From: Falciphora oryzae
Lineage: Eukaryota; Ascomycota; Sordariomycetes; Magnaporthales; Magnaporthaceae
Assembly (NCBI GenBank): GCA_000733355.1
Contig: JNVV01000038.1
Location: 152,291-216,290, forward strand
Direction of reading: 5' to 3'
DNA length: 64,000 nt
This document shows, in pieces, positions 46,700 to 58,118 of this stretch (position 1 is its first letter; the number at the start of each line of letters is the position of its first letter). The notes under the pieces were generated by a model that ran no database searches, was not told the DNA's origin, and worked only from the letters and a program-made list of their open reading frames with translations. The translations under genes and the position numbers were made by a program.

Positions 46700-49600
46700 C
46701 TATGCGCTGCCCCGGGCGCGCCGGCCTGTTGCACCGGTATGTGTTAGCAAGCCGCATCCTTTGGCTGCTAGGTAGTTATCGAGCAGGAGACCTTGCAACT
46801 CCACGCGTGACGCTCCTCCCTCAGACTCGCAGGATCCTGAGCGGACACGACTCACTTTCAGCCTTTTCATCTCCGCCTCAAGACAATCTCGAGCATCTTT
46901 GCTGAGATCTTGCTCCGCCGGCTGCCCTCCTCCGTGAAATTTATTCGTTACCCTTTCGATCATCTCCTCGGGCCTGACGATCAGAGCCTTGCCATTGTAG
47001 TCATAGGAGAGCGCCTCGAACACCTCCCTCATGGTCATGTGGTTCCAGACGAGGACATCATCTTTATAGGCTGCTACCGCCGCCTTTGGTGTCGATGGCG
47101 TCACGCCCATGCCGAGGACGACGGAGCAGTACATGAGCAGCCCGCCGAGCCCTGTCGCGATGGCCGTGGCGAACGAGCTCCCGGAGTCCTGGACCGTGGC
47201 GCCGTCGTTGTTCTGCACGGCAACGTTTTCGCCCGGCAGCATAAAATAGATCTGGTCCTGCTCCAGGTGCGTCGACGGCGTGCCCATGGCCGATAGGGCG
47301 CCGATGCCAAGGCACATGTCCCGCCACCGAGCTGGGTAGCACCAGACCTTGGAGTGCCCTCCTTGATCGCTCGCGGAGCAAAACATTACGACGCCTGCGT
47401 CGTAAGCTGATCTGATGGCGGCCTCGAGAGCAGCTGACTTCTTTCCTTCGGACTCGGCCTCGATAGTCCAGCTCATGTTGATAATATCGACACGACGCTT
47501 GACTGCCCACTCGATGGCCTGTGTGGTTGGAGACGATTAGAGGTAGATCCACTGCTGAGAAAATCGGGCCCGCTGTTTAAAAAGCACTTACTTTTGCCGC
47601 CGCTTTGGAATTTATCTGTTTAGTACCAGAATATGTCATCTCTTCGTCCGGCCTCGCGACATGTAGCTCCGTGTTGGGGCAGATGGAGCAAATCAGGGAA
47701 GCCACCCGCGCACCGCGATCACCGGACGGGGCGTAGTGGCTCGGAGGCGTGCCGCCCTTCTCCGCATCGGAGAAAAACAGGCCGCCTTCGATTCGAGCAA
47801 AGCCACCCCCCAGCATCTCAAAGGAGGGATCCAATCCATCGTCCAGAATAGCGATCTTGACGGAGGGAGAATATTCGTCTCTGTTGTTCCGGAGGGAAGT
47901 TGCGAGGCTCTTCAGAGCCGTGATCCGGGGGTGGCCACTGTGAGAAGTGGTTAGATGGGGCTGCTGGTCTGATAAACCGTACATCATGCGACGCCAATCT
48001 TTGGAGTTTCGCTGACCTGCTGTCTGAACTGGGTGCACCGGCCGTCATCGCAAAACTATAGGGGTATCTCTGAATTTCCGACGTGACTGTGATCGGTTTG
48101 GGCTGCTCGATCATCTCGTCCTCCTCTGACGGCATGCTGGGACGTCCAGAATCGGTTTGCGTTAGGGAAGCTGATGCAAAATTATCTGCATCGCGGCTTG
48201 GATCGCTGGCGGTTTCTCGGGGCAATCTTTCTTGAGCCGCCCCCGTCTTGCTTTCGCGTCCAAGACGCTCCTTTCGGGCCGCCTCGATTTTGAGTTCGCG
48301 GGCCTTCCTTCGAGCCTCGTCGGTTCTATGTTTGAGATCCTTCTCGAATGTCTGCCGGTACCTTCCCAAGGTCGGGTCATCCTCCTGGCCCTGGTAGCAC
48401 GTCAGCATTCTGCTGTCCCTCCTGAAGTTGCGGGCATCTGACAAACCTCGCGTAGGTATACCTGAACTTTCCGTAGTTGATTTGGTCATTCCATTTGGTT
48501 AGTCTTCAAGGCCATCCTGTTAAAGGGTGGCTTCCACCGACTCACATCAGGGAACTTATCCGGATCCTCAAAGCCTCCTTTTGCAGCCCAGCCCTGGAGG
48601 ACCGCCTGGCTTCCTGAGCAGTGGAGCACCACTTCACGAAGGCTACTGGCCGACGCACCAGACAAACCTGTAGTTGCCTGCCAGATCACATCACTGGACA
48701 AGTCCAACTTGATCCAGTTCAGTTTCTCCACCCCGAAGCCCCGAAGGCACTTGATGATTGCTGTGTCCGTGTGGCGAGGGACCACGTCGTCGAACACGGT
48801 GACGCTTAAAATCTTCCTAACGTTTTGTTTCCGCAGCCACTCGAAGATGTGAACCAGGTCGGTGCGGCCTCTGAGATCGGGTGGCCTGCGCGCGATATGT
48901 GCGACTGCTTAGCCATCCATGTCATACACTAGAGTCGTGCCAAGTAGCGCGGGAGAGCGGGAATAGTTAGCTACTGTAACGTACAACCTGGGCTTTGGAC
49001 GCGCCGACTGCACGACCCCTGGCTTGTCGACATTGAACGTCAACCTCGGCGGCAAGACAACATGGTGCAGTGTTGCTTCGAATCGGTTGTACGCCTCCAA
49101 GGCCTTGAGGAACTTCTCCGAGATGACATCGCGTGAAGTCAGATTGAATCCGATATCGAGCTCCAAAACGTTTAGCACCCGTCAGTCGTTGGGATCAATA
49201 ACCGGTCGTAGTATCACTGGGGGAATCTTCGTCTTGATTACCTTGCCTAGCCGGGTACAGGCAGTTCATCACCGTTTATCTCTTGAGCATGCGGATGCAA
49301 TTGTTTCGCAGACATTCGGCGATGGGATCCCCAATAATGACTGCGCGGAAAGCGGCTGAGGTCACCTCGTCGCGACCCGTGACGGATATGCCCGTCGACG
49401 ATGGTTTGAAGTTCTTTATGATATGACATGCTTCTTTGCTGGTTTGCTGCTTCATTTTCTCTCGTTGCGTCTCTGTTATCGCCGTGTTGTTTCCGTTATG
49501 AGCCGCGAGGCCATTTGGCTGCAATTTTGGGACCCTTCTCGCGGGCCCGGTCGGCTTGGCCTTTTGCAGGGACTCTCGAATGGTCTCGATCACGAGCTGG

Positions 49601-50766
49601 ACCGCATTTTCCAGGCTATTCTCGCGTTCACTAGAGTCGTCTTCAATGGCCTCGAGATCGGGCAGTGGGCTTTGTGCTATGCGATTTGCCTTCACGAACA
49701 GCAGTACGGCCTTGTGTACCAAAGGGCTCCCCTCCAGCACCCAGAGTCGTTCCTGGTATGGAGTCCGGCCGGCTGTGTTTTTAAGCTCGAGTGCCTCCCG
49801 GGACTTCTTCACTAGTGAGTCCGCAAGCTCAATGTATGGATCTGGCTTATCAGTCTCGTGAATGCGCGCGATACGCTTGATAAGGCGAGAAACCTTGCCG
49901 GCTTGTGCCTTGGTTGGAACGAGATGAAGAGGGGCGTTCCCGGTGTTCCGGTCCTGAATGCAGAATGTGCTCCAGTACCGTTCTTGGCGATCCTGGGTCA
50001 TGTAGAATCCCATCTGCTCGAATATCATCATGGTGAAAGCCGAGTTTTCCTGGATGGCGTAGTGTAAACACGTCCGTCCCTTGCCGGGCTTTCCGTTCTC
50101 GGATTTCAGTCTCAGAGGCATGCAGAGCACTTCGCCAAGTCTCTTCGGCGGCGTTTCCAGCGTTTCCACCATGACTTCCACGAACTTAGGATTGCTAGTA
50201 AGTGGGTCTAGGGCCATGTGCAGAGCCGTCTTGCCTCCAAACTCGTCGGCAAGGAGGTGGTCGAACGGACGCCGCGGGGTCTTTGAGTTTTTGTCGGCTC
50301 GGGCCTCCGATTGGTCGCCGGCGTCGAAGAGCCACTCGAGAACTGTCTGTAGGGGCTCCAGGTCGCATTGACGGGTCGCGGTGACAAGGTGGTGAAGGAT
50401 ATTTTCCTTGCCTTGCCTTGCCACGCCCTTGCCCCCCGCATCCGTCGCCCCCAGGAATGCTTCCCTGTACCTGTAGTCGCCCAGAATACCCTCGCCCTTG
50501 CTACCAGAAGCCACGATACCCCTAAGGCGGTCACAGACCTCGGAGGCGTCGATGACCCGGGGTGCCGAGGTGTCTCTGGTCTCCTTCTGTTTCGTTTCAT
50601 CGTCGCTTTGGTCTTGGTTGAGCCTGACATTGCGGCCCTTGCGAGTCCGGCGAATGGCAAGCCCTACCTCTCCCTTAAGCCCCCGCTCTGAGGCTCTGGA
50701 CCGGATCTGAGACTCTCTTTGAGATTTCACAGAAGTTCGCATTCCTAGAAAGGGCTGCCGTCCCAT
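46700..50766 (-). pseudogene. Ankyrin-subtilisin (S8) intracellular protease gene, decayed
   Basis: The ankyrin-type N-terminal half (50766-49276) reads KENILHHLVTATRQCDLEPL, GGKTALHMALD and NAPLHLVPTKA. A linker follows (VLNVLELDIGFNLTSRDVIS, then TDLVHIFEWLRKQNVRKIL), broken by an in-frame TAA at 48909. The peptidase S8 domain comes last. Two S8 introns look intact: 47938-48016 (GTCAGC...CACAG) and 47519-47590 (GTAAGT...ACACAG). The Asp motif is KIAILDDGLDP and the Ser motif DSGSSFATAIATG. At the His position the sequence is SGDRGARVASLI, so the catalytic His reads Arg. The join near 48546-48480 is out of phase, and the stretch 49179-49275 has no clean frame. Related fungal proteins pair ankyrin or NLR modules with S8 domains. 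I judge this a dead gene; at minimum it would be a pseudoprotease. Confidence 0.62.
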
Positions 50767-53700
50767 CCTCTCTAGAAGCCGGCAAAGCCATGATCAACGC
50801 AATCCCCACCGCTTTCGACTGCCTCTTCAGTCGCCTCGACGCAAAATTCGGGTTCCTCATAGATGGCAGTCTAGGCACCGCAGTCTTGCCTTGGATCACG
50901 CACTGTACTCGCCCGATGACTCTGTCCGAGTTAGCGGTTTGCCTGGCCCTCGAGCGCGTCTCTGACGGGGAACTCACGCCGGGGTCCTTGCGAGAAAAAG
51001 TTCCTTTGAGTCTGCGCGCGGACCTAGAAGCTGCTTTGGGGCCCATAATAAACATCGCCGGAGAGAAGGTCGAGCTGCTGCATCAGGTCTACGAGGAGCT
51101 CCTGCTCGCCCAACCCCAACTTAAGGATGACGTCCACCTTCAGATGATGACCAAATGCGTCAAATACCTCAACATCATCAATGCTTCGTGGAAAAGCCGC
51201 CACGATAAACTTGCACGAGAGTCTCTACTGGTCGAATACGCGGCGCTCCACTGGCCGGCGCACTATGGCCAAGCTAAAGACAAGGTCGCGGCATATTCTT
51301 CGGCCAGCTCCCTTTTCTCCCAAGAGAGTGACACTTTCGAAAAGTGGATGGAGGTGTTCGCGCACTATTCAAAAGCGGGCCCCGGGTCGACGATCCGCCC
51401 GACAACACGCATCCACGTTGCGAGCTGGTTTGGCCCGACTGCATTCCTAAATACGCTAGCCCGTGTACTGGCCGCGACGCCGGAAGAAAGCGCGGAGCTA
51501 CATCAGGCAATGGAATTCTCTGCAATAAATGGTCATGCCGAAACTGTACGCTACCTTGCAAGCGTACAGGTGTGGACGGAGAATGCCTGGACAAAGGCAT
51601 GTCGCGCGGAAGACTTGCCGACAACGATAAAGTTGCTTGCGGCATACAGAGAGCATGCAGGCCTCCAAGAACAGTCTGGCCAGAGTGGTACGAAATTGGA
51701 CCCGCTTCTTGAGGCGGCGAGGTACGGATTCACGGACGGTTTTGCGCTGCTTCTGGACGGGATCGAGAACTCCAACCTCGGCGTTGTTATGCCAGAGACA
51801 GAGCTCACGGCACTTCACCTAGCATCACGGATAGGGAGCGCAGAGGTCGTGCAGCGTTTGATCGAAGCCAATGTGAGATTGGGTCTCAGTGACAGCAGAA
51901 GTTACGATGCGCTCCGGTACGCGGCCGAGGCAGGCTTCGCCGACATTGTGAGCACAATCATCGAGGCAAACGAGTCGAGCCAGACGCCAGAGACATCAAA
52001 AACTCCCCTGGCACTCTTGATCAATGGCCAGACAGAATCACTCGATACCCCTCTCCATCTAGCAGCCTCAAATGGACACCTCCGCGTCATTAATGTCCTC
52101 CTTCAAAAGAGGCTTGGCGCCTCACTGGACATGACCAACAAGCACAAGTACACCGCGCTTCATTGTGCTGCAGAGAGAGGGCTCCAAACTGTGGTGAAGA
52201 GACTTCTTGAAGCTGGAAAAGAGGTCGAATCCATGCTTCCGATACAGTGACTCCTCGACGGCGAACCCGACGCTCCGTCGCCCCTGGATCTGGCAGTGAC
52301 GAAGCGCCACAGAGCACCATCATAGAAATGCGCGTCTCGGAGCTCTATGGGGACGCTAAAGTGCTGGCATCCGCGCTGGCCAATGCGTGTCAGGTGAGGG
52401 ACACCGAGATAGTGCTGTATCTCCTGGAATGGCACAAGGCCTCATTCCACTTCGACGGACCGCTCCAGGAGAGGACGGGAACACCGCACTCCACCTCGCC
52501 GCCAAACGGGGGGATGTTATCATGTTCCAAAAAGTCAAGGACTTCGGTCTGGTTCCGCTTGACTTTGCCAATAGGAAAGGGCGTAAACCCATCCACGAGG
52601 CTGCGCTATCGGGGAGCCTCCCGATCCTGAGTGGCTTCAAGAACGAGCTTGACCTAGTCAATTGTGCATCGGACGACACGAACAAGACGCCGCTCCATTT
52701 GGCAGCTGAGGCCGGCCACTATGAGACCGTGTGGCTGTTGAGGCATTTGGGGTGTAGGAATGAGCAACCTACAGAAGGCGACAGCACGGCGGTGATGCTT
52801 GCCGCGGCGAACGGTCACGAGAACATCGCCCGGCTGCTTCTAGAGTCCAAGTACGACGAAATGACAGGCCCCTCCTACACATTGCTGTGAAGCGAGGGTG
52901 GAAGGACCTGACGCAGCTGGACATCTGCGCTGGAGCCAAAGAAATCCCTAATTGGCAAGATCCCGGCGCCAACGGCAACACCGCGCTACATGTCGCCGTC
53001 GAGTACAAGAATTCAGAGATTATCAAGGCCCTCCTTGATATGGGAGCAGATGCCAACATCGCCAACGAGCATGGCTGGTCGCCCTTCGCCCTAGCTATGA
53101 AGGCAAACGACATCGGCCTGGTACGGGCCCTCCTTGACGGATCGCCCAGTATTAAAGTGATGAGCGGGATCCAGAAGACTTGATCCCGCCGATCACGGCA
53201 GTTATGCTACGAAACGAACCCTTGGCTGAAGTGCTGCTGCTCGAGGGCGCCGACGTCAACAAACCAGACCAATCAGGTAGAACACCGCTGTGGTACGCGA
53301 TACTGGCGGACACCTATGAGTTGACCGAGTTGCTGTGCGGGCACCCAAAGATCGACTTGAAAGCGGGCGGCCCACGCAATCAGCACCCATTGCACCTGGC
53401 CTACCGCCAAGGCAGCGGCAAGATACTTCACCTCGTCGACAACGCCACTCAGTGTCAGGTGGAACCCCAGAAATACACGGAGCTATGCGAGTTGGCGGTG
53501 CACGCGGCCGTGCATCACGACGCCCTGCCAAGGACTCGTGATTCGCCCCCTCGCGTGGGCCGCTTGTTCCGCGTCGACGGCGTCACGGGAAACGTCAAAG
53601 ACGACGATGGCTGGACGCCGCTCGACTGTGCCACGTCCCTCGGCGGCGAGGCGCTCGTCGACGAAATAAAGGACAAGATCGGTGATGACGCATCGGCTCA

Positions 53701-54091
53701 GGGCGCGGGCGGGTCGGCGTCTGCCGGTGGCGGCGCCCCTTATAAGTTCCCCACCCGCTGGCACATGACTGACAGGCATCCGGTCCTCTCCCTGCTCGGA
53801 CGGGGCGATGAGGAGAGTGCCGTGGACGTGACCGGTAAGCATTTTAGTCTCCAATGGGCTGCTCTACCATGTCCCCCTTTTCAAACGCAGCTAACGATGT
53901 ATGGTAGTGGGCATCAAAATCCCCAGGCTCCTTACCAACGATAAAATAATGGCTGTTGCCCGAGCAGACCACTGCGTTCCCCCGGGCCGAGACTACTTCT
54001 TTGAAGTTACCATTAAGAAGGGCTACAATCGAAAATATTGGTATGTGTCTAACAAAAGATCCCGCTCTTCTGGTAACCTCCCTTAACGCGC

Positions 54092-54113
54092 TATATATAT
54101 ATATATATATATA
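54092..54113. repeat. (TA)n tract abutting the left end of the transposon
   Basis: About eleven TA units lie directly before the left inverted repeat. The partner tract on the right is longer. TA is the target dinucleotide of Tc1/mariner/pogo elements. Confidence 0.9.
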
Positions 54114-55974
54114 ACGTGGTCCATCAGCGAGTCGCGCATATCACCGAGTCGCGCACCCACACCCGACCTCCAGTCAATCGACGCGCATGCCAACCCAACA
54201 ACGCCAGAAATCTATTTAAACTATTTAGAACTATATACATCGGGCATTTCTACTTTTTTTTTGACAAATCCGCGCATTATGTCCGGTTTTGCCGCAAGTG
54301 CTACATCGCCGACGAGTTGTCGTCGCCTTCCTTTTTTAACCCCTATAATCGCGCATTTTTTGCTATAGCTATCCATCTAGCTCCTACTGGTCTAAAACAT
54401 TTCGTACTTCGTTAATAGTAAATAACCTTCCAAATCGGACACGTGTTTTTTTGGCCCTCCGGCGTTTGCTTAGTGCCTCGTTCGCCTTTCGTAGTTTGGA
54501 ACACTTTTCCTCCAAAAGGTTAACCCGATGTATAATTGCTTTAGCCCTTTTCGCAAACTGGTTTACAACCGCTAGTATAAATATCGGAAAGCTGCTTTAG
54601 TAATTGGAGATCCGAGTTTTGATATATTCGGATTGCGAAATTGCTTCCTTAGCCGTCCGGGGCGTTTTGGAGGTCCAAAATTCGGGGTCGTTTAGGGGCG
54701 TTTTTAGGGGAGTTAAAGTTCGTAGTTTTACATTTAGCTTTTCTAAAACCGAATCCGGATTAAAAGGAATAAAGCCAGCCCTTCGGAAGCTTTTTTGGAT
54801 GTTTTTTTTAGTTATAAAGTTAAAAAATGCCGCTTTAAACGCCGAAAGGAACTCGATTTTGGTTACGTGGTTAACGTGCGACTTCATCAGGTTTTTAATT
54901 TATCGACCGTACGCCTTTTTCATTAGGCTAAAGCACCTAACGTTAAGCGGTTAAAAGAAGTAAAACGAATGCGGAGGTATGTAAAGCGTAATAATGTTAT
55001 ATTTTTAGCAATAAAGTTCGAAATCCGTCGAATGGTAGCTTTCGTAGCCGTTTAATACTAACAAACGATATAACCCTATGGAATAAGTTGCAATATATTT
55101 ATCGAAATGCCGAATCCATTTTAAGCCGAATTCGTTTGTAATCCACCCGTTAAAACTTATTGCGATAACCTAATTGCGTAAAAGGTCGGTTTCCGAATAC
55201 CAATTAGCTAAATAGTACTGCTTTTTAACGATAATAAAAGGAAAAACCGCCTAACCGCAACAATTAACCCTTTAAATAACTATAGCCCATTTCCGGTTGC
55301 TAGGTTAAACTAGCTTTGCTTTACTTCGCCCTTCCGATGTTGTAATAACCATAACGGCCGCGATTATACCCATAAAGAAGCCGGTTTCGTCGAAATTGTA
55401 AATGTCGTTATTTTAAATGCCATATTTGGCTACAATGTTCCGTATAAGGTCGAACTACGTAAAAACGAGCTTGGGATTTTCGCATTTGGCCCTTTGGTAA
55501 TCGTACTTTCGAATCCAGCGCGTGCCAAGCTCTGCGCGGCGCTTAACGAACCTTTTAACCCAGCACTTACCGACGGTGCCCGCGTCGCGTTCGGCAAGCA
55601 GTCGGTTGGCCATAGCTTTGATACCAAAAGGCCGGGGAGGAAATGCGCAAAAATCCAGCTTAAATATGTATTTGACAAGAGCCTCCTCTTCGGATTCCGT
55701 TAATTTCCGGGAATTGGGCATGCTGTCGCGTCGAGCAGGTCGGCCGGCGCGTCGGTCGCGCAGTGTGGATTCAGGAATATCGTAAATTTTAGCTGCCGAA
55801 CGCAAACTCAATCCCCGATTAGATTGGATTGCCTGCATAGCGAGAACAATCCTAGCTTCTTTCGATGTCGATGCCATTTGTGGTTATTGAGGAATTGAGA
55901 TTGGAAGTGGGAGACGCGGGTCGCGATGGAAAACGCGCGATTCGGTGACATGCGCGACTCGCTGATGGACCACG

Positions 55975-55975
<1 letters not shown>
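54114..55975 (-). mobile_element. Fot1/pogo-type DNA transposon, RIP-like decay
   Basis: This 1,862-bp element has terminal inverted repeats. The ends read ACGTGGTCCATCAGCGAGTC on each strand, and similarity continues to about 45 bases with a few transitions. The transposase lies on the minus strand. An intact-looking N-terminal segment at 55877-55455 has the helix-turn-helix LRSAAKIYDIPESTLRDR and the CENP-B-like KCWVKRFVKRRAELGTR. Further on, the DDE core NDIYNFDETGFFMGIIAA is followed by TTSEGRSKAKLV-stop-PSNRKWAIVI-stop. In related transposases Gln is common at those two stop positions. The last third, including SFRRAGFIPFNPDSVLEKL, is also readable. The element is far richer in A+T than its surroundings. 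Size, ends, TA flanks and transposase agree with Fot1 elements of Pezizomycotina. It is not autonomous. Confidence 0.88.
55455..55877 (-). pseudogene. N-terminal part of Fot1-like transposase
   Basis: An open segment of 140 codons holds a psq-type helix-turn-helix (about 18-45) and a CENP-B/Tc5-type DNA-binding region (about 60-125). It runs into a stop after NPKLVFT, and the catalytic DDE part follows only with several in-frame stops. It may still bind the terminal repeats if translated, but it has no catalytic residues. Confidence 0.75.

Positions 55976-56019
<44 letters not shown>
55976..56019. repeat. (TA)n tract abutting the right end of the transposon
   Basis: About 22 TA units lie directly after the right inverted repeat, twice the length of the left tract. 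Confidence 0.9.
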
Positions 56020-56022
<3 letters not shown>

Positions 56023-56755
56023 CAGTGCCAGGCTCGTAGAACCATCGTGCTAACCCCTCTCCCTTATGAAAGCGACTTCGGTATCGGCTTTTGCGATGAC
56101 GCCGCGTCGAGGAGCAGAATGTGTTAGGATTTGGTAGCATGTCTTGCGGCTACCATGGCGACGATGGGCGCATCTACGCCACCGGATTCTCCAGGACCGA
56201 ACCTCGGAAATACGGACAAGGGGACGTCGTGGGCTGCGGAGTGGACGCCGACAAGAAGCAGATTTGGTTCACGAATGACACGGAAAAACTGGGTACGATT
56301 GCAACCATACCTTTCTCTCCTTTGCTCTCCTTTCCCTCTCTTTTTTCCACGCTTCCTTTTCCCTTCTTCCATCTACCCTTCCCGCCCCTACACCTCGCCT
56401 CGACGTGACATCATACAATATTTCTAACAGGAGAGGAACTTTTTGCTGTTGAAAACCACAGGAGTTACGGCTGAGGATGTCCGTGGAAAGCTCTACCCCG
56501 CCGTCTTCTTCAACATCGAGCAGGCCGGACCCCGCATTGGCCGTATTCCCAGACGAGAACGGCGACGGCCCGTTTGAGTACCAATGGAAGACGAAGAAGG
56601 CTGCCGCCACAAAAGACAACAACTCCGAGTCCACGAGCGACGGGCCCGATCCCGACGATGCTAAGCGTCTTGCAATGCGGCTTGCGTTTATACGGAGAAG
56701 CCGGAGACGGCCCAGCCAAGTGTTTGCTGCTGAGGATAGCAGCGATGACGGATAG

Positions 56756-57285
56756 TGAAATGTTGGGGACATGCGCCTGGAATTAGCGCACTTTAAATGC
56801 TGTGCGGTGACGTGAACTGTTTCAAGCGCTTGACATTTAGATTGCCTGAAAGATGCTCTTGTCCAAAAAGATATACATTCAGATCATACCTAATGCCGTG
56901 GTCTCCCGGCAGTGTCGCCTCGGACTTGGCGTCCCAACCTGTCGGTCATCAACACGAACCAGAAAGCGGTCACTGGTGGTGCCATCCGGGATTTAGATCG
57001 CCGGCAGGCCAAGCCGACTGATGACTGGTCAATGGAGACTGGAAGTGGAGCCGCCCTGGACCCTGGAAATGAGCAGGCCAGGGGCCTTCCTTCTTGGCTC
57101 TCGACTTTTTTCTCCCACCGCCTTCGGTAGCCTCGGAGACCAGCAAACAGAGTGGGAAAAAAGGGTTCACTTGTCCACTCCTGGGCAGACACGATCCACG
57201 CTCCGAGCGCGGTGTAAAATTCTGTTGGCGAGCTGCTTCGCTGGTCCGCTCCTTAAAGCTGTCCTTCTGCTTATTCGAGTTTGTG

Positions 57286-57316
<31 letters not shown>

Positions 57317-57373
57317 TCCCCTTCTGCCTTGCCATTTGTTTTCTGTTTTCTAGAACACACGAGGTCGCCCACA
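56756..57373. promoter_or_regulatory. Promoter and leader of ERG2
   Basis: A long pyrimidine tract (about 57294-57330, mostly T) ends in CTTCTGCCTTGCC...TTTCTAG at 57352, 22 bases before the ATG. It could be a leader-intron acceptor or a CT-rich transcription-start region. No gene is seen. Confidence 0.4.
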
Positions 57374-58118
57374 ATGTCGTCCCCAATCAGCGGATTCCTC
57401 CGCTTCGTGGCCGTCCTCCTGGCGGTGGTGTCGCCGATGGTGTACATGCTGGAGCAGAGGCTCGAGTCCTTCTACATCTTCGAGCCGGGCCACCTGCACG
57501 ACCTGTCGACGCGGGCCATCGCGGCGCACGGCAACGACACCAAGTCCATCGTCGACTACATCGTGGCCGAGCTCAAGGGCCAGCCGCGCACGGCGGCCCA
57601 CGTCAACGTGGACCAGGAGTGGGTCTTTAACAACGCCGGCGGTGCCATGGGCGCCATGTACATTATCCACGCCAGTGAGTGACGCCGTGTCTCTGTTGCT
57701 GCTCCATGTCCATAGCAGTCTGCTGACAGGTCCCCGCGATTTCCACAAACCAGGCGTCACCGAGTACCTCATCATCTTCGGCACCGCCATCGGTACCGAG
57801 GGCCACACGGGCCGGCACACGGCCGACGACTACTTCAACATCCTGACGGGCGAGCAGTGGGCGTACGTCCCCGGCACCTTCGAGGCCGAGGTATACCCGG
57901 CCGGGTCGGTCCACCACCTGGTGCGCGGCACGGTCAAGCAGTACAAGATGCCCGAGGGCTGCTTCGCGCTCGAGTACGCGCGCGGCTGGATCCCGCCCAT
58001 GCTGTTCTTTGGCTTCGCCGACGGCCTCAGCAGCACACTCGACTTCCCGACGCTGTGGCGCACCACCGTCGTCACGGGCCGCGAGATGTTGGGTAACCTG
58101 GCGCTGGGCAAGTTTTAG
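57374..58118 (+). CDS. ERG2: C-8 sterol isomerase (ERG2)
   Basis: This ER-membrane enzyme moves the sterol double bond from delta-8 to delta-7 in ergosterol synthesis. Exons are 57374-57674 and 57754-58118. The donor is GTGAGT after GCCA and the acceptor ACCAG, joining Ala-Ser-Val; 221 aa, the usual length. There is one N-terminal membrane helix (about 9-25, [15 protein letters not shown]). The family blocks are [78 protein letters not shown] and [12 protein letters not shown]. The conserved acidic and His residues of the isomerase/sigma-1 receptor fold are all present. The start ACAATGTC fits, and no upstream in-frame ATG is better. Confidence 0.95.

Larger units (their letters stand above)
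50682..56755 (+). pseudogene. Ankyrin-SPRY gene of NACHT/NLR type, 5'-truncated and frameshifted
   Basis: The readable frame starts just after a TAA at 50679-50681. It begins in the region that normally follows a NACHT domain (WITHCTRPMTLSELAVCLAL, VELLHQVYEELLL). No P-loop lies upstream, because the minus-strand S8 gene occupies that side. About ten ankyrin-like units follow (TALHLASRIGSAEVVQRLI, TPLHLAASNGHLRVINVLL). They are broken by TGA at 52248 and by frame changes near 52390, 52885 and 53180. A SPRY-like end follows: DYFFEVTIKKGYNRKY, FGIGFCDD, SCGYHGDDGRIYATGFS, GDVVGCGVDADKKQIWFTND, GKLYPAVFFNIEQAG and PFEYQWKTKKA. Inferred introns are 53835-53907, 54041-56072 (containing a transposon) and 56293-56461. 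Two more frameshifts lie near 56110 and 56540. Fungal NLRs sense non-self; this copy cannot make a full protein. Confidence 0.66.

Noticed and set aside
54116..54415. An open frame inside the left part of the transposon on the plus strand
   Set aside because: The transposase is on the minus strand and this frame has no related motif. It begins within the inverted repeat.
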